The notes below the pieces were generated by a model. That model did no database searches. It was given only the letters and a program-made list of their open reading frames with translations, and had not been told where the DNA came from. Made by a program: the position numbers and the translations under genes. Shown here in pieces: positions 6,025 through 14,277 of a stretch of DNA of 35,761 nucleotides (within the stretch, counting starts at the first letter, position 1; every line of letters starts with the position of its first letter). The DNA is from JBIKLM01 sp044375105 (GTDB taxonomy: Bacteria; Planctomycetota; UBA1135; GCA-002686595): positions 1-35,761 of the forward strand of contig JBILNK010000021.1 of NCBI GenBank assembly GCA_044375105.1, in the 5' to 3' direction.

Positions 6025-7553
6025 GACAGCAGCTCCCGGGCCACGGCCGCGTCGTCGAAGGGCAGCCGGCGGCCGGCGATCTCCTGCTCGCGCTCGTGGC
6101 CCTTGCCGGCCAAGAGCACCACGTCGCCGGGCCGCGCGCGCTCCAAGGCCAGCTCGATCGCCCGGCGCCGGTCGGGCTCGACCAGGGACTCGGCCGGCGT
6201 CTCGGCCAGGCCCAGCAGCACCGCGCCGATGATCGCCATGGGATCCTCGCTGCGCGGGTTGTCGCTGGTCACCACGGCCAGGTCCGCCAGCCGGCCCACG
6301 GCGGCGCCCATGGCCGGACGCTTGCCCTTGTCCTTGTCGCCGCCGCACCCGAACAGGCACAGCAGCCGGCCGCGCGGACCGCCCTGGCGCGCCTGGCGCT
6401 CGAGATCGGCGCGCAGGGCCGTGCAGACCACCTGCAGGGCGTCCGGGGTGTGGGCATAGTCCACGAACACGCGGAAGGGATGCCCGGGCGGCGAGACCAG
6501 CTGGAGGCGCCCGGGCGGAGAGGAGGCTCGGGCGAGCCCCTGCTGCAGCGCAGAGGGGCTCGCCCCGGAGCCCAGCACCGCGGCCAAGGCCGCGAGCGCG
6601 TTCTCGACGTTGTGCTGTCCGAGGAGCGGCAGGAAGAAGTGTTCCCAGGAGATCCCCATCCCGTGCAGGAACATGCGGATGCCGCCGGCCTCGGGGCTCA
6701 GGCGAGACGCGCTCAGGTCCGCGCGGGACCCGACGCCATACGTGAGCACGCGGGCCCCGGCCTGGATGGCCGCCCGCGCGAAGTCGCTGGCGACCGCCGC
6801 CGAGGCTCCGCCCTCGGGCAGGATCGCGAGCCCTCCCGGTTCCAGGCTCTCGAACAGGCGGCGCTTGGCGCGCTGGTAGGCGCGCATGTCGCCGTGGTAG
6901 TCGAGGTGGTCGCGGGTCAGGTTGGTGAAGATCGCCACGTGGATCGGCAGCCCGTCCAAGCGGCGCTGGTCGAGGCCGTGGGAGCTGGCTTCGATCGAGA
7001 CGCTGTCGCCCCCCGCGGCGCGGTGCTCGGCCAGGTAGCCCTGCAGGGCGGCCGGCTCGGGGCTGGTGTTGTGGCTCGGCAGGCGCCGGCCCGCGAAGCG
7101 GTGTTCGACGGTCCCGAACAGGGCCGGCCGACGGCCGGCGCTCTCGAGCAACTGGGCCACCAGCGAGGCCACGCTGGTCTTGCCGTTGGTGCCGGTGACC
7201 GCGATCACGGTCATGTCGCGGGCCGGGTCCCCGAGCAGGCGCGCCGCGGCGCGGCCGAGCAGGGCGCGCGGCTCGGGATGCAGCCACAAGGGCGCCCCGG
7301 AGTCGAGCAGCTCGTGGCGCTGGTCCGGGAGCAGCAGGGCGGCGGCGCCGCGCTGCAGGGCCTCGCGGGCGTGCCCGCGCCCGTCCTGGCGCGCGCCGGG
7401 CAGGGCCGCGAATAGATCCCCGGGCTCGACCTCCCGGCTGTCGACGCACAGCCGCCGCGGGCGGATCTCGGCGGCCGCGGCCGGTTGCAGCCGGCCGCCC
7501 AGCTCCTGGGCCAGGGCGCCCAGGCTCGGCCGCTGCGCGGACACAGCGCCCAT
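6021..7553 (-). CDS. murE: MurE, meso-DAP-adding ligase
   Basis: 510 aa cytoplasmic ligase that adds the third stem residue to UDP-MurNAc-L-Ala-D-Glu. ATP loop AVTGTNGKTSVAS (118-130); SHNTSPEP (160-167), the nucleotide-linked block SIEASSHGLDQ (186-196), TNLTRDHLDYHGD (210-222), DYAHTPDAL (365-373). DNPR at 431-434 is the meso-diaminopimelate recognition motif (lysine-type enzymes differ here), so this organism's wall should contain meso-DAP. The start ATG at 7553 shares a base with the ftsI stop (TGATG), and its own stop overlaps the murF start (ATGA). No Shine-Dalgarno is needed if ribosomes reinitiate from ftsI. Confidence 0.96.
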   Translation of the reverse strand: MGAVSAQRPSLGALAQELGGRLQPAAAAEIRPRRLCVDSREVEPGDLFAALPGARQDGRGHAREALQRGAAALLLPDQRHELLDSGAPLWLHPEPRALLGRAAARLLGDPARDMTVIAVTGTNGKTSVASLVAQLLESAGRRPALFGTVEHRFAGRRLPSHNTSPEPAALQGYLAEHRAAGGDSVSIEASSHGLDQRRLDGLPIHVAIFTNLTRDHLDYHGDMRAYQRAKRRLFESLEPGGLAILPEGGASAAVASDFARAAIQAGARVLTYGVGSRADLSASRLSPEAGGIRMFLHGMGISWEHFFLPLLGQHNVENALAALAAVLGSGASPSALQQGLARASSPPGRLQLVSPPGHPFRVFVDYAHTPDALQVVCTALRADLERQARQGGPRGRLLCLFGCGGDKDKGKRPAMGAAVGRLADLAVVTSDNPRSEDPMAIIGAVLLGLAETPAESLVEPDRRRAIELALERARPGDVVLLAGKGHEREQEIAGRRLPFDDAAVARELLS

Positions 7554-10222
7554 CAGCGCCCCTCCCCCTCTGGCCAGGGCGTCTCCGCGCGCGCCGGGGT
7601 GACCGCCCAGGGCTCGCTGTCGATCGCTTGGATCGGGCTGTCGCTCAGCACCAGCCCCGCCGCAGCGCGCGGCGCGGCGTTTTCGCGGGGCGGCTCGAAG
7701 CCCAGGGCCGCGCACAGGATCTGCACGGCGGTCGGCCCCGCGACCTCGGAGCCGAAGCGCTTTGGGCCGTGCGGGTCGTCGGCGACGACCAGCACCAAGA
7801 TCTCGCGCTCGCTGCCGGGAGCGCGCCCGACCGCGACCATCGAGGACACGTAGCAGGGCCGGTTGCTGCGGAACTGCCCGCGCAGCTGCTTGTGCACCCG
7901 ACCGGACTCGAACGGCTCGCCGCGCTCGCGGGCGCGCTGCCAAGCGCGGCCGAAGTTGTGCCAGCAGACGTCCCCGAAGAGCTTCTGGGTCGTGCCGGTC
8001 TTGGTCATCAGGTCCAGCCCGCGCGGGCGCGGCACGCGCTTGGCGGTGCCCTCCTCGGCGCCCAGGCGCATCATCGTGCGCAGCTGCTGGCTGGTGCGCT
8101 CGGAGATCACGCGGCGCGGCTCGGGCGGGCGCGGGGCGTAGCGCTGACCGGAGAGCTCGACCTCGCGCAGCAGGTTGAGCGGCAGGAACTGGCCGCCGCC
8201 GGTCAGGGAGGCCAGGGCCTGGGCGTGCTGCAGCAGGTTGGTCGAGATCGAGTCCCCGAAGCTGACCGAGGCGTGGCTGCGCAGGCGGGCCCACTCCTTG
8301 CCGTCGTTGGGCGCTTCGCCGATCTGGCCGCGCGGATTGGCCATCCAGTCGGCCAGCAGGCCGGGCAGCGCCGGCCGGCCGTAGCCCAGCTCGGCGGTGA
8401 AGCTCTTCCAGCGCTCGACCGGCACGCGCAGGCCGATCTTGACCATGCCCTCGTTGGAGGAGCGCGCCAGGCACATGGCCGCCGTGTTGGGGCCCTTGGC
8501 GAAGCCCTCGGCCTCGCGGATCGTGCGCCGGCGGCTCTGCCCGGGCTCGCCGGCCCAGATCGTGAAGTGGCCCTGGTAGCTGAGTTCGAAGACCTCCTCG
8601 GGGCGCACGTGGCCGCCCTCCAGGGCCGCCGCCATGGTCACGACCTTGAAGGTCGAGCCCGGGGTGAACTGGTGCACCAGCGGCGCGAAGGCGTGGAACT
8701 CGAAGGGATCGACCCACTCCAGCGCCAGGATGTCGCGGGTGGCCAGATCGAGCACCACCGCCATGCCCAGGCCCACCTGGTGCTGCTCCACCATGGCCGA
8801 GAGCAGCTCGTGCACGCGGCGCGAGAGCTCGAGGTCCAGGGTCGTGCGCACCAGCGCCGGCGCCTGGGCCGGCCGGGCGGATTCGAGCGTGCTGCGCTGC
8901 CAGCCCGCGCGCGGGTTGCGCACCGACAGGGCCAGGCTCTCGGGCCGCCCGATGCCGGCCAGGCTGTCGCCCGATTCGGCCCCGAGTTCGCGCTCCAGAT
9001 CGGCCAGCGCCCGCTCGGCCAGGGCCTCCAGGCCCTCCTGAGGTCCGTAGCGCAGCTCGGCCTGGCCGTCGGCCCCGCGGGCCTCGTACCAGCCGTAGCG
9101 GCCGACCGGCCCGGGGCGCTCGCCGTCCGCGGCCAGGGGCTCCAAGGAAGTCGGATAACGGCGCTGGGCCGTGTTCGCCAGCCAGAGCTCGTAAGAGCTC
9201 ATCTGCTCGCGCTCCAGGAAGGCGCGCAGGGCATCGACCTTGGCGGGCTCGACGAACTTGGCCAGGGCCACATAGCGCGAGGGGCACAGGCCTTCGAAGA
9301 CCCACTCGACCTTGGTGTCCTTGTGGACCAGGCGCGGGCCGACGTCGGCCGTTCGCTCGACGACCAGCTCGGCCACGTGGCTCTCGAGGCCGCGCAGGCC
9401 GCTGCTCGGCTCGAGCTCGAGCTTCCAGACCGGCGGCACCTCCGCCGGGAACACCAGGGCCTGGGGATCGAGGCCGCCGGCGCGGCGCTGGCTCTCGGCC
9501 AGCACCCAGGCGCGCTCGCGCTCCATGGGACCCGTCAGCAGCCCGTAGAGCTGCAGGCACAAACGCTGCACCCAGGCCTGCGCCGCGCCGCGGCGCTCGG
9601 CCAGGGCCGGCCAGGCGGCTTCGCGGGTCGCTTCGGAAAGCGCGGCCCAGGGGTCGAAAACCAGTTGGAAGAAGGGTCCCTCCAGCCCGGCGAGCAGACC
9701 GCTGTGCTGTTCGGGGCTGGGGCTGGCGCGCTCCAAACCGAACCCGGGTAGGGGCCCTTGCGCCGAGGAATCGGCCGCCCGCGGACCGCCCGCTTCGATC
9801 CAGTCCGAGAGCGCCAGCGCCTCCGCATGGGTCAGGGGCCAGCGCGAAACGTGCACCAAGCCGTCCTCGGACAGGGGCGCAAGCTCGCGCCACAGGGCCG
9901 CCGGCTCGCTGGAGAGCAACTGCGCGAGATCCCCCAGCAGGCGCTCGGGGGTGTGCCGCAGCCACAGGTTGAAGGGCGAAGCCTCCAGCATGTAGCCGCG
10001 CTGGGAGCGCGCCAGCACCCGGCCATGGCGGTCTTCGAGGCGCAGGCGGTTCGGCTCGCGGAAGCCCTGATCGGCGGCGGCCACGGCGCCGCGGCGCGGC
10101 ACGTCCTGACGCGCCAGTGTCGAGATCTGGAAGCCGACCACCACCAGGCCGACCACCACCAGGGCGAAGGCGTACAGGGGCCGCACGCCGGAGAGGCTCT
10201 GCAACTCGAGGCGCGGGCTCAT
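7553..10222 (-). CDS. ftsI: FtsI/PBP3-type class B penicillin-binding protein, unusually long
   Basis: 889 aa septal D,D-transpeptidase, the crosslinking partner of FtsW. One N-terminal transmembrane helix (about 16-36, LYAFALVVVGLVVVGFQIST), then the class B start block LEDRHGRVLARS (62-73). The transpeptidase domain has all three active-site motifs: STFK at 523-526 (catalytic S523, K526), SSN at 588-590 and KTGT at 741-744. FtsI proteins are usually near 580-600 aa with STFK near residue 300. Here about 220 extra residues, largely Ala/Glu/Arg-rich and partly helical in character, lie between the membrane helix and the catalytic domain. The ATG at 10222 overlaps the ftsL stop (ATGA). The tail after about residue 845 is variable. 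Another class B PBP is possible, but the ftsL-ftsI-murE order argues for FtsI. Confidence 0.93.
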   Translation of the reverse strand: MSPRLELQSLSGVRPLYAFALVVVGLVVVGFQISTLARQDVPRRGAVAAADQGFREPNRLRLEDRHGRVLARSQRGYMLEASPFNLWLRHTPERLLGDLAQLLSSEPAALWRELAPLSEDGLVHVSRWPLTHAEALALSDWIEAGGPRAADSSAQGPLPGFGLERASPSPEQHSGLLAGLEGPFFQLVFDPWAALSEATREAAWPALAERRGAAQAWVQRLCLQLYGLLTGPMERERAWVLAESQRRAGGLDPQALVFPAEVPPVWKLELEPSSGLRGLESHVAELVVERTADVGPRLVHKDTKVEWVFEGLCPSRYVALAKFVEPAKVDALRAFLEREQMSSYELWLANTAQRRYPTSLEPLAADGERPGPVGRYGWYEARGADGQAELRYGPQEGLEALAERALADLERELGAESGDSLAGIGRPESLALSVRNPRAGWQRSTLESARPAQAPALVRTTLDLELSRRVHELLSAMVEQHQVGLGMAVVLDLATRDILALEWVDPFEFHAFAPLVHQFTPGSTFKVVTMAAALEGGHVRPEEVFELSYQGHFTIWAGEPGQSRRRTIREAEGFAKGPNTAAMCLARSSNEGMVKIGLRVPVERWKSFTAELGYGRPALPGLLADWMANPRGQIGEAPNDGKEWARLRSHASVSFGDSISTNLLQHAQALASLTGGGQFLPLNLLREVELSGQRYAPRPPEPRRVISERTSQQLRTMMRLGAEEGTAKRVPRPRGLDLMTKTGTTQKLFGDVCWHNFGRAWQRARERGEPFESGRVHKQLRGQFRSNRPCYVSSMVAVGRAPGSEREILVLVVADDPHGPKRFGSEVAGPTAVQILCAALGFEPPRENAAPRAAAGLVLSDSPIQAIDSEPWAVTPARAETPWPEGEGR

Positions 10223-10506
10223 TGCAATCCCTCCGCCGCAGGCGCGGCCTCGGCCGGCGCGTCGACCTGCTGCACATCCGGCAGGGTCGGCGGCGGCGGC
10301 GGCGGCAAGACCCCCGCCAGGAAGGCCTGGGTCCGTTGTTCGAGCTCGACCTGCAGGGCGTCCAGCTCGATGCGCAGGTCGCGATTGCCGAGCTCGAGCT
10401 CGAGATTCTGGGCCCCCAGCCAGGCGTTGGTGCTGGCCAGCTGGGCCACGCCCAGGCCCAAGGCCAGGCTGGCGACCGAGAGGAAGATCAGCGCGGGGCC
10501 CTTCAC
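10219..10506 (-). CDS. ftsL: FtsL-like divisome protein
   Basis: 95 aa bitopic protein in the place where ftsL normally sits, between rsmH and ftsI. FtsL forms the FtsQLB complex that activates FtsWI. A very short N-terminus (VKGPA) is followed by a membrane helix (about 5-24, LIFLSVASLALGLGVAQLA) and a coiled-coil-like segment rich in Leu/Glu/Arg at heptad spacing (about 33-62, GAQNLELELGNRDLRIELDA). A proline stretch (LPPPPPPTLP) and an acidic/Ala tail follow. The GTG at 10506 overlaps the rsmH stop as GTGA, and the stop overlaps ftsI as ATGA. Sequence identity in FtsL is always low, so the call rests on topology, size and position. Confidence 0.8.
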   Translation of the reverse strand: MKGPALIFLSVASLALGLGVAQLASTNAWLGAQNLELELGNRDLRIELDALQVELEQRTQAFLAGVLPPPPPPTLPDVQQVDAPAEAAPAAEGLQ

Positions 10507-11501
10507 GGCTGGGCCTCCGGCAGGGGCAAGCGGCGCCACAGGCGCAGGCGCGCGGTGCGCGAGCGCGGGTTTTGCAGCACTTCGATGCGCCCGGGGGCCA
10601 GGGGCTCCTTGATCAAGGGCTCGAAACTGCCGCGCTGGCTGGCTTGGCGCAGGAAGCGCTTGATCGCGCCATCTTCGAGGGAATGGAAGCTGATCGTGGC
10701 CAGCAGCCCGCCCGGCGCCAGGCGGCGCTCGGCGCAGGCCAGCAGGGCCTCGAGCTCGAGGTCCTCGCGGTTGACCGCGCGTCGCAGGGCCTGGAACGTG
10801 CGCGTGGCGGGGTGGATCTTGCCGCCCGGACCGAGCGTGCGCTCGATCAGCTGCGCCAGGGCGCCGGTCCTCAGGAACGGCACGCGCCGGCGGGCCTCGA
10901 CGATGGCGTGGGCCACGCGGCGCGAGCGCGGCTCGCCGCCCTCGCGCCAGATCAGCTCGGCCAGCTGCTCCTCGGACAGGCGCGCGACCAGCTCGGCCGC
11001 GGTGGTCTCCTGGCGCGGGTCCATGCGCATGTCGAGCGGGCCATCGGCCAGCACCGAGAAGCCGCGCTCGGGGCGATCGAAGTGCAGCGAGCACACGCCC
11101 AGGTCCACCAGCAGCAGCCGGGGCGCGCGGTCCAGGTCGGCGAGGTGCGCTTCGAGTTCCGAGAGCCGCGCGCGCCGCAGGCTGGCGCGGGCGCCGAAGG
11201 GCGCCAGGCGCTGCGCCGCCAGGGCCAGGGAATCGGGATCCCAATCGAAGCCCAGCAGCTCGAGGCGCGGGAAGCGCTCGAGCAGCGCGGCCGCGTGGCC
11301 GCCGGCCCCGACGGTGCCGTCGACGAACAGGCCGGAGGCGTCGGGCCCGAAGGCTTGCTCGACGCCCGCCAGGACCTCGGCCAGGAGCACCGGCAGGTGC
11401 ACCGGGCGCGGGCCGTCGGCGCGCGGGGAGCCGCGGCCCGGCGCGGGGTCGGGCTGGCCCGGGATGGAGCGCGCGGCGCGGGGGATGGCGAGCAGGCTCA
11501 C
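10503..11501 (-). CDS. rsmH: RsmH (MraW), 16S rRNA m4C1402 methyltransferase
   Basis: 332 aa S-adenosylmethionine-dependent enzyme that N4-methylates C1402 of 16S rRNA at the decoding site. Seen: VHLPVLLAEVL (34-44), SAM loop DGTVGAGGHA (61-70), GFDWDPDSL (84-92), DLGVCSLHFDRPERGFS (133-149), GPLDMRMDP (154-162), FQALRRAVN and ISFHSLEDGAIK towards the C-terminus. Many homologues read DLGVSS; here it is DLGVCS. The GTG at 11501 is in a GTGA overlap with the mraZ stop. It adds a ~33-residue Pro/Arg-rich lead before the conserved HxPV(L)L block, so a later start cannot be excluded, but no other start couples as well to mraZ. Confidence 0.96.
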   Translation of the reverse strand: MSLLAIPRAARSIPGQPDPAPGRGSPRADGPRPVHLPVLLAEVLAGVEQAFGPDASGLFVDGTVGAGGHAAALLERFPRLELLGFDWDPDSLALAAQRLAPFGARASLRRARLSELEAHLADLDRAPRLLLVDLGVCSLHFDRPERGFSVLADGPLDMRMDPRQETTAAELVARLSEEQLAELIWREGGEPRSRRVAHAIVEARRRVPFLRTGALAQLIERTLGPGGKIHPATRTFQALRRAVNREDLELEALLACAERRLAPGGLLATISFHSLEDGAIKRFLRQASQRGSFEPLIKEPLAPGRIEVLQNPRSRTARLRLWRRLPLPEAQP

Positions 11502-12010
11502 GGCGCGCCCTCCCGCCCCGCAGCGGGGCCGGCGGACGGCGCGGCCGCCGCCGCAGAGCCGCCCAGCTGACCCTTGGCCCAGCGGCTGCCGAGCCGCAGG
11601 AACTCGTCGCGCGCGCCGGCCGCTTGGGCCGCGAAACGGGCGCTGTCCCACAGCTCGACGCGATCGACCAATCCGGCCAGCAGCACCTCGTCGCGCAGGC
11701 CGGCCATCTCGCGCAGGGGTTCGGGCACCAGCAGGCGCGAAGCGGAGTCCAGCTCGACCTCGAAGGTCATCGGGAACAGGAAGCGCTGCAGGCGCAGGAT
11801 CTCGGGATCCTCGAAGGTGCCCGTGGCGAGGCGCTCGCGCATGCGCTCGTAAGCCGGTTCCGTGTACAGCGCCACGCAATCGCCGAGCCCGGGACAGACC
11901 AGCACACGACGCACCCCTTCGCTGTCCGCGGGCAGCTTGCCCGTGACCCGCTTGGGGATGAACACCCGACCTTTGGAGTCGAGGTTGTGCGTCGAGTTGC
12001 CGAGGAACAC
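11498..12010 (-). CDS. mraZ: MraZ, transcriptional regulator at the head of the dcw operon
   Basis: 170 aa AbrB-like protein with the two MraZ half-domains: LDSKGRVFIPKR (10-21) and LDSASRLLVPEPLRE (87-101). In other bacteria MraZ forms a ring oligomer and binds TGGGN-type repeats upstream of its own gene, controlling the dcw operon. The start is the GTG at 12010, because the family opens with a short M-F-x-G block (here VFLGNSTHNLD). The reading frame stays open far upstream only because of high GC; that translation is arginine/proline-rich and not protein-like. The last ~20 residues form an Ala/Gly-rich tail beyond the usual ~145 aa length. The stop overlaps rsmH (GTGA). No clear Shine-Dalgarno precedes the GTG. 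Confidence 0.95.
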   Translation of the reverse strand: MFLGNSTHNLDSKGRVFIPKRVTGKLPADSEGVRRVLVCPGLGDCVALYTEPAYERMRERLATGTFEDPEILRLQRFLFPMTFEVELDSASRLLVPEPLREMAGLRDEVLLAGLVDRVELWDSARFAAQAAGARDEFLRLGSRWAKGQLGGSAAAAAPSAGPAAGREGAP

Positions 12011-12945
12011 CGGGGATCGGGTGGACGGCGGAAAGCGCGGCGGGGCGGTCGCCCCCGGCCGAAGGGCGCGGGGGACGGGACGCCGGCCGCGCGCGGCGGC
12101 CGGGCCCGGACGAGGGAGTCCGAGGGGGGGCAGGGGCTGGCTCGCTCGCTGCGCGGGCCGGGCGGTGCTCGGGCGCGGCGGGCGCGCCGGAGAACCGGAC
12201 GGCGACGGGGGACGCGCCCCGCCGTGCAGGAGCTCGCGCCTGTTCCCGACGCGCAGGAACTGCCACGAACCCACACCAACTGACACAAAGCTACTCTTCG
12301 ACCGCCAAGAGCGCCAGCTTTCGCACGTTTCTAGCCCCTCCCGCCCCCGGGATCGGCCCTGGCTCTGGTCCGTAGCTGGGAAATCTGGCCGCCGCGACCG
12401 ACACCCAGCCCCACCGAGGCCCCCTGGCCCTGTCCCTGGACCCCACACCAGCCGGTCCAGGGAGCCCCCGGACGAGCCGCCGCCCCCACCGCAGCGCCCC
12501 AGACGGACATCCGGGCCGCCGGCCCGCTGCCGGGACTGGGGAGGACCAGCCTCCCGATCTCGGGAAAGCGGCGCGCCCGGGGCGATGCTCGGGTCCCCGG
12601 TCCAACGCGCGGAAGCCTCCCGAGACCCGCTCGGACCCCGCTGCCCCGCGGCGAGCAGCGCGCCGCCCTGGCTTCCCGAGAGCTCCCGGCGGCCCCCGTC
12701 CCCGGACGTCAGCCGGCGGCGAGCGCAGGCGGCGCCCGTCCAAGAGAGGCCGCTGCTATCCGTCCGCTGGACCGCTCGAAACGCCCTGCACCCGGCCGCC
12801 CCCGAGACCGCTACCGGTGGGGTTGCAGTCCGAACGCGCTCCCATCGCCTGGGGGTGCCAGGGTGGGCAAGCTGCGGCTGTGCGGGAGCCCACCCACGGG
12901 CTCCGGCCTCGCCGGATCCACGGGAGTCCAGCATCGGGGGCAGGC
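12011..12945. other. 935-bp gene-free leader upstream of mraZ
   Basis: No protein or known RNA gene was recognised here on either strand. The block probably holds the dcw promoter and the mraZ leader. The least GC-rich part is about 12265-12325, some 260-310 bp from the mraZ start. I found no convincing -35/-10 pair and no regular array of TGGGN boxes, although several TGGG words occur on the minus strand between about 12265 and 12450. The RNase P RNA signature, sometimes found near mraZ in other phyla, was looked for and not seen. Confidence 0.5.
12885..12904 (-). terminator. stem-loop after the CxxC-protein gene
   Basis: GGAGCCC at 12885-12891 and GGGCTCC at 12898-12904 pair exactly around a 6-nt loop, about 40 bp beyond the stop of the gene at 12946..13905. 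There is no U tract, so it may be a processing or Rho-related hairpin rather than a classical terminator. Confidence 0.3.
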
Positions 12946-13905
12946 TCAGCCCGCGGCCAGACCTCGCGCGGAGTCCGCGGAGGACGGAGGCTCTCGTCGC
13001 TCGTGGAGGCCCGGCTCGCCGGGCAGCCCTCGGGGCGCCGCAGCCGCCCGTCGGGCGACCCGTCGGACCGGGGTCCGGGGCTTCTGCTGGGCCTCGGGAT
13101 CGGCCTCGGCGGGGTTTTCCCGGGCGGTCTGGACCGCGGTCCCGGCGCAGCCCTGGGGCTCGCGGGCCGGCCCGGAACCGGCCGGGTCGCGCTCGGCGGA
13201 GGCTCCGGAGGCCTCCTGGGGGCCGCAGGAAGGAGCCCCGAAGAAGGGCTCTCCCTCGGCGGCCAGCGTCCCAGCCTGCGCGGGCGCCCCCCCGCCGAGA
13301 TCCGCATCGCCGGGCGCGCCCTCGCCGGGCACGCCCGCGGCGGCGCCGCTGGCCGGGGCCTCGGCCTGCGGAGCGCCGGCCAGGTCGTCCAGGCCCGCGC
13401 CTTCGAACAGCCGTTCCAGATCGGCCCGCAGAGACTCCATCCGGCCCGCCGCCAAGTCGTAGACCTGGACGAAGAACTCCTCCTCTTTGCGCCGCGGTCG
13501 GCGCACCACCAGGAACTCGCCGCGCTGGTCGCTGCCGGGCAGGGCCCGCACGGTGGCGCGCACCAGGAACAGCCGGCGCTTGCGCAGCAGCAACAGCGAC
13601 AGGACGTAGCGCAGCTCCCGCAGGCGCTCCTCACAGGCCTCGGCGAGGGCGTGGAACAGGGCCTCGAGGCCCTCCAGGTCCACCGCCAGGCCGCGGCGCT
13701 GACCCAGGGGGCGGCGCGCGCGCCACCAAGCCCGACCGGCGGCGCCGGTCTGTTGCTCCGCCGGCCAGCAGGCGTGGCACAGGTCCAAGCGCTCCAGAGC
13801 CTCCGGGCTGGCGGCCAGGACGCTGTAGTGGGCCTCGCCCTCGCCGAACGGCCGCTGGCAGCGCAAGCAGGCGGGATGGCGACGGCCGAGTTTCCAGTGC
13901 GACAT
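12946..13905 (-). CDS. CxxC/CxxC (zinc-ribbon-like) protein of planctomycete type, long disordered tail
   Basis: 319 aa, function unknown. The N-terminal half has C13-x2-C16 (CLRCQRPFGEGEAHYSVL) and C43-x2-C46 (LCHACW), a likely zinc knuckle, then W60-W61 and a helix-rich segment ending YVLSLLLLRKRRLFLV (100-115), and a beta-type stretch FLVVRRPRRKEEEFFVQVYD (131-150). The combination of an EGExxYS box, a tryptophan, a Y-x-L-x-LLL-x-RK helix and a V/F-rich strand is one I associate with small uncharacterised proteins of Planctomycetota; this is recognition from memory. Residues ~175-319 are low-complexity Ala/Gly/Pro/Glu and look disordered, unlike the compact relatives. The ATG at 13905 is chosen because it sits just before the first CxxC. 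It appears monocistronic. Confidence 0.75.
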   Translation of the reverse strand: MSHWKLGRRHPACLRCQRPFGEGEAHYSVLAASPEALERLDLCHACWPAEQQTGAAGRAWWRARRPLGQRRGLAVDLEGLEALFHALAEACEERLRELRYVLSLLLLRKRRLFLVRATVRALPGSDQRGEFLVVRRPRRKEEEFFVQVYDLAAGRMESLRADLERLFEGAGLDDLAGAPQAEAPASGAAAGVPGEGAPGDADLGGGAPAQAGTLAAEGEPFFGAPSCGPQEASGASAERDPAGSGPAREPQGCAGTAVQTARENPAEADPEAQQKPRTPVRRVARRAAAAPRGLPGEPGLHERREPPSSADSARGLAAG

Positions 13906-14144
13906 GGAGGCGGGGTGGGAGCGGGGCTCGTCAAGCGCGAGCCCTGGGGCGTTGAACGCTCCCCTACGCAACAGGTTGGAGTGTGGCGCGCCACGGATCA
14001 AGCGCATACCAAGCGCGTGGCTCTCAACGCGGGGATCCGCCGCGGCGCCGGCGCCGACGAATGGCCGGGCATTTCCCTCCCGTCGGGCAGCTCCGGGAGC
14101 GCGCGCCCGCGCTGGTCGATCCCGGCGCCGCTGCTGAGCGCCTC
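13906..14144. other. gene-free spacer before the CxxC-protein gene
   Basis: With repeat copy 2 this forms a ~370-bp space between two leftward genes. It should contain the promoter of the 12946..13905 gene, but I see no convincing -35/-10 pair. No ORF here looks like protein. Confidence 0.4.
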
Positions 14145-14277
14145 AAGGGCCGGGAAGCGATCGGCGCGCAGCGACGATCCCAGCCTGTGTGGCCGCCGGA
14201 TGGCGGCCCAAAGGCCTGCTGACAGCCTGGTCGGATGGCCCGGGCGCAGCCCGGGTCGATTTATTCGGTCTGTCAGC
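14145..14277 (-). repeat. structured dispersed repeat, copy 2 (3' end of HEAT-like lipoprotein gene)
   Basis: This copy is 85% identical to copy 1 over an ungapped 85-column core (14176-14260 against 942-1026), with a 27-bp identical run beginning at 14160. Its stems are better paired than in copy 1: GGCCGCC 14191-14197 with GGCGGCC 14202-14208 (loop GGAT); CCCGGGC 14239-14245 with GCCCGGG 14249-14255 (loop GCA); and GCTGACAG 14218-14225 with CTGTCAGC 14270-14277 enclosing the latter. The stop codon TGA (14273-14275) of the neighbouring gene lies inside the last stem, just as in copy 1. Similarity ends immediately upstream of that stop codon. Confidence 0.8.

Noticed and set aside
12011..12934. 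N-terminal extension of MraZ through the upstream open frame
   Set aside because: The translation has no domain-like pattern, and MraZ proteins start at the conserved F-x-G block; the frame is open because GC-rich DNA has few stops.
12011..12945. RNase P RNA or MraZ operator boxes upstream of mraZ
   Set aside because: The conserved RNase P core words were not found on either strand, and TGGG words are scattered rather than regularly spaced.
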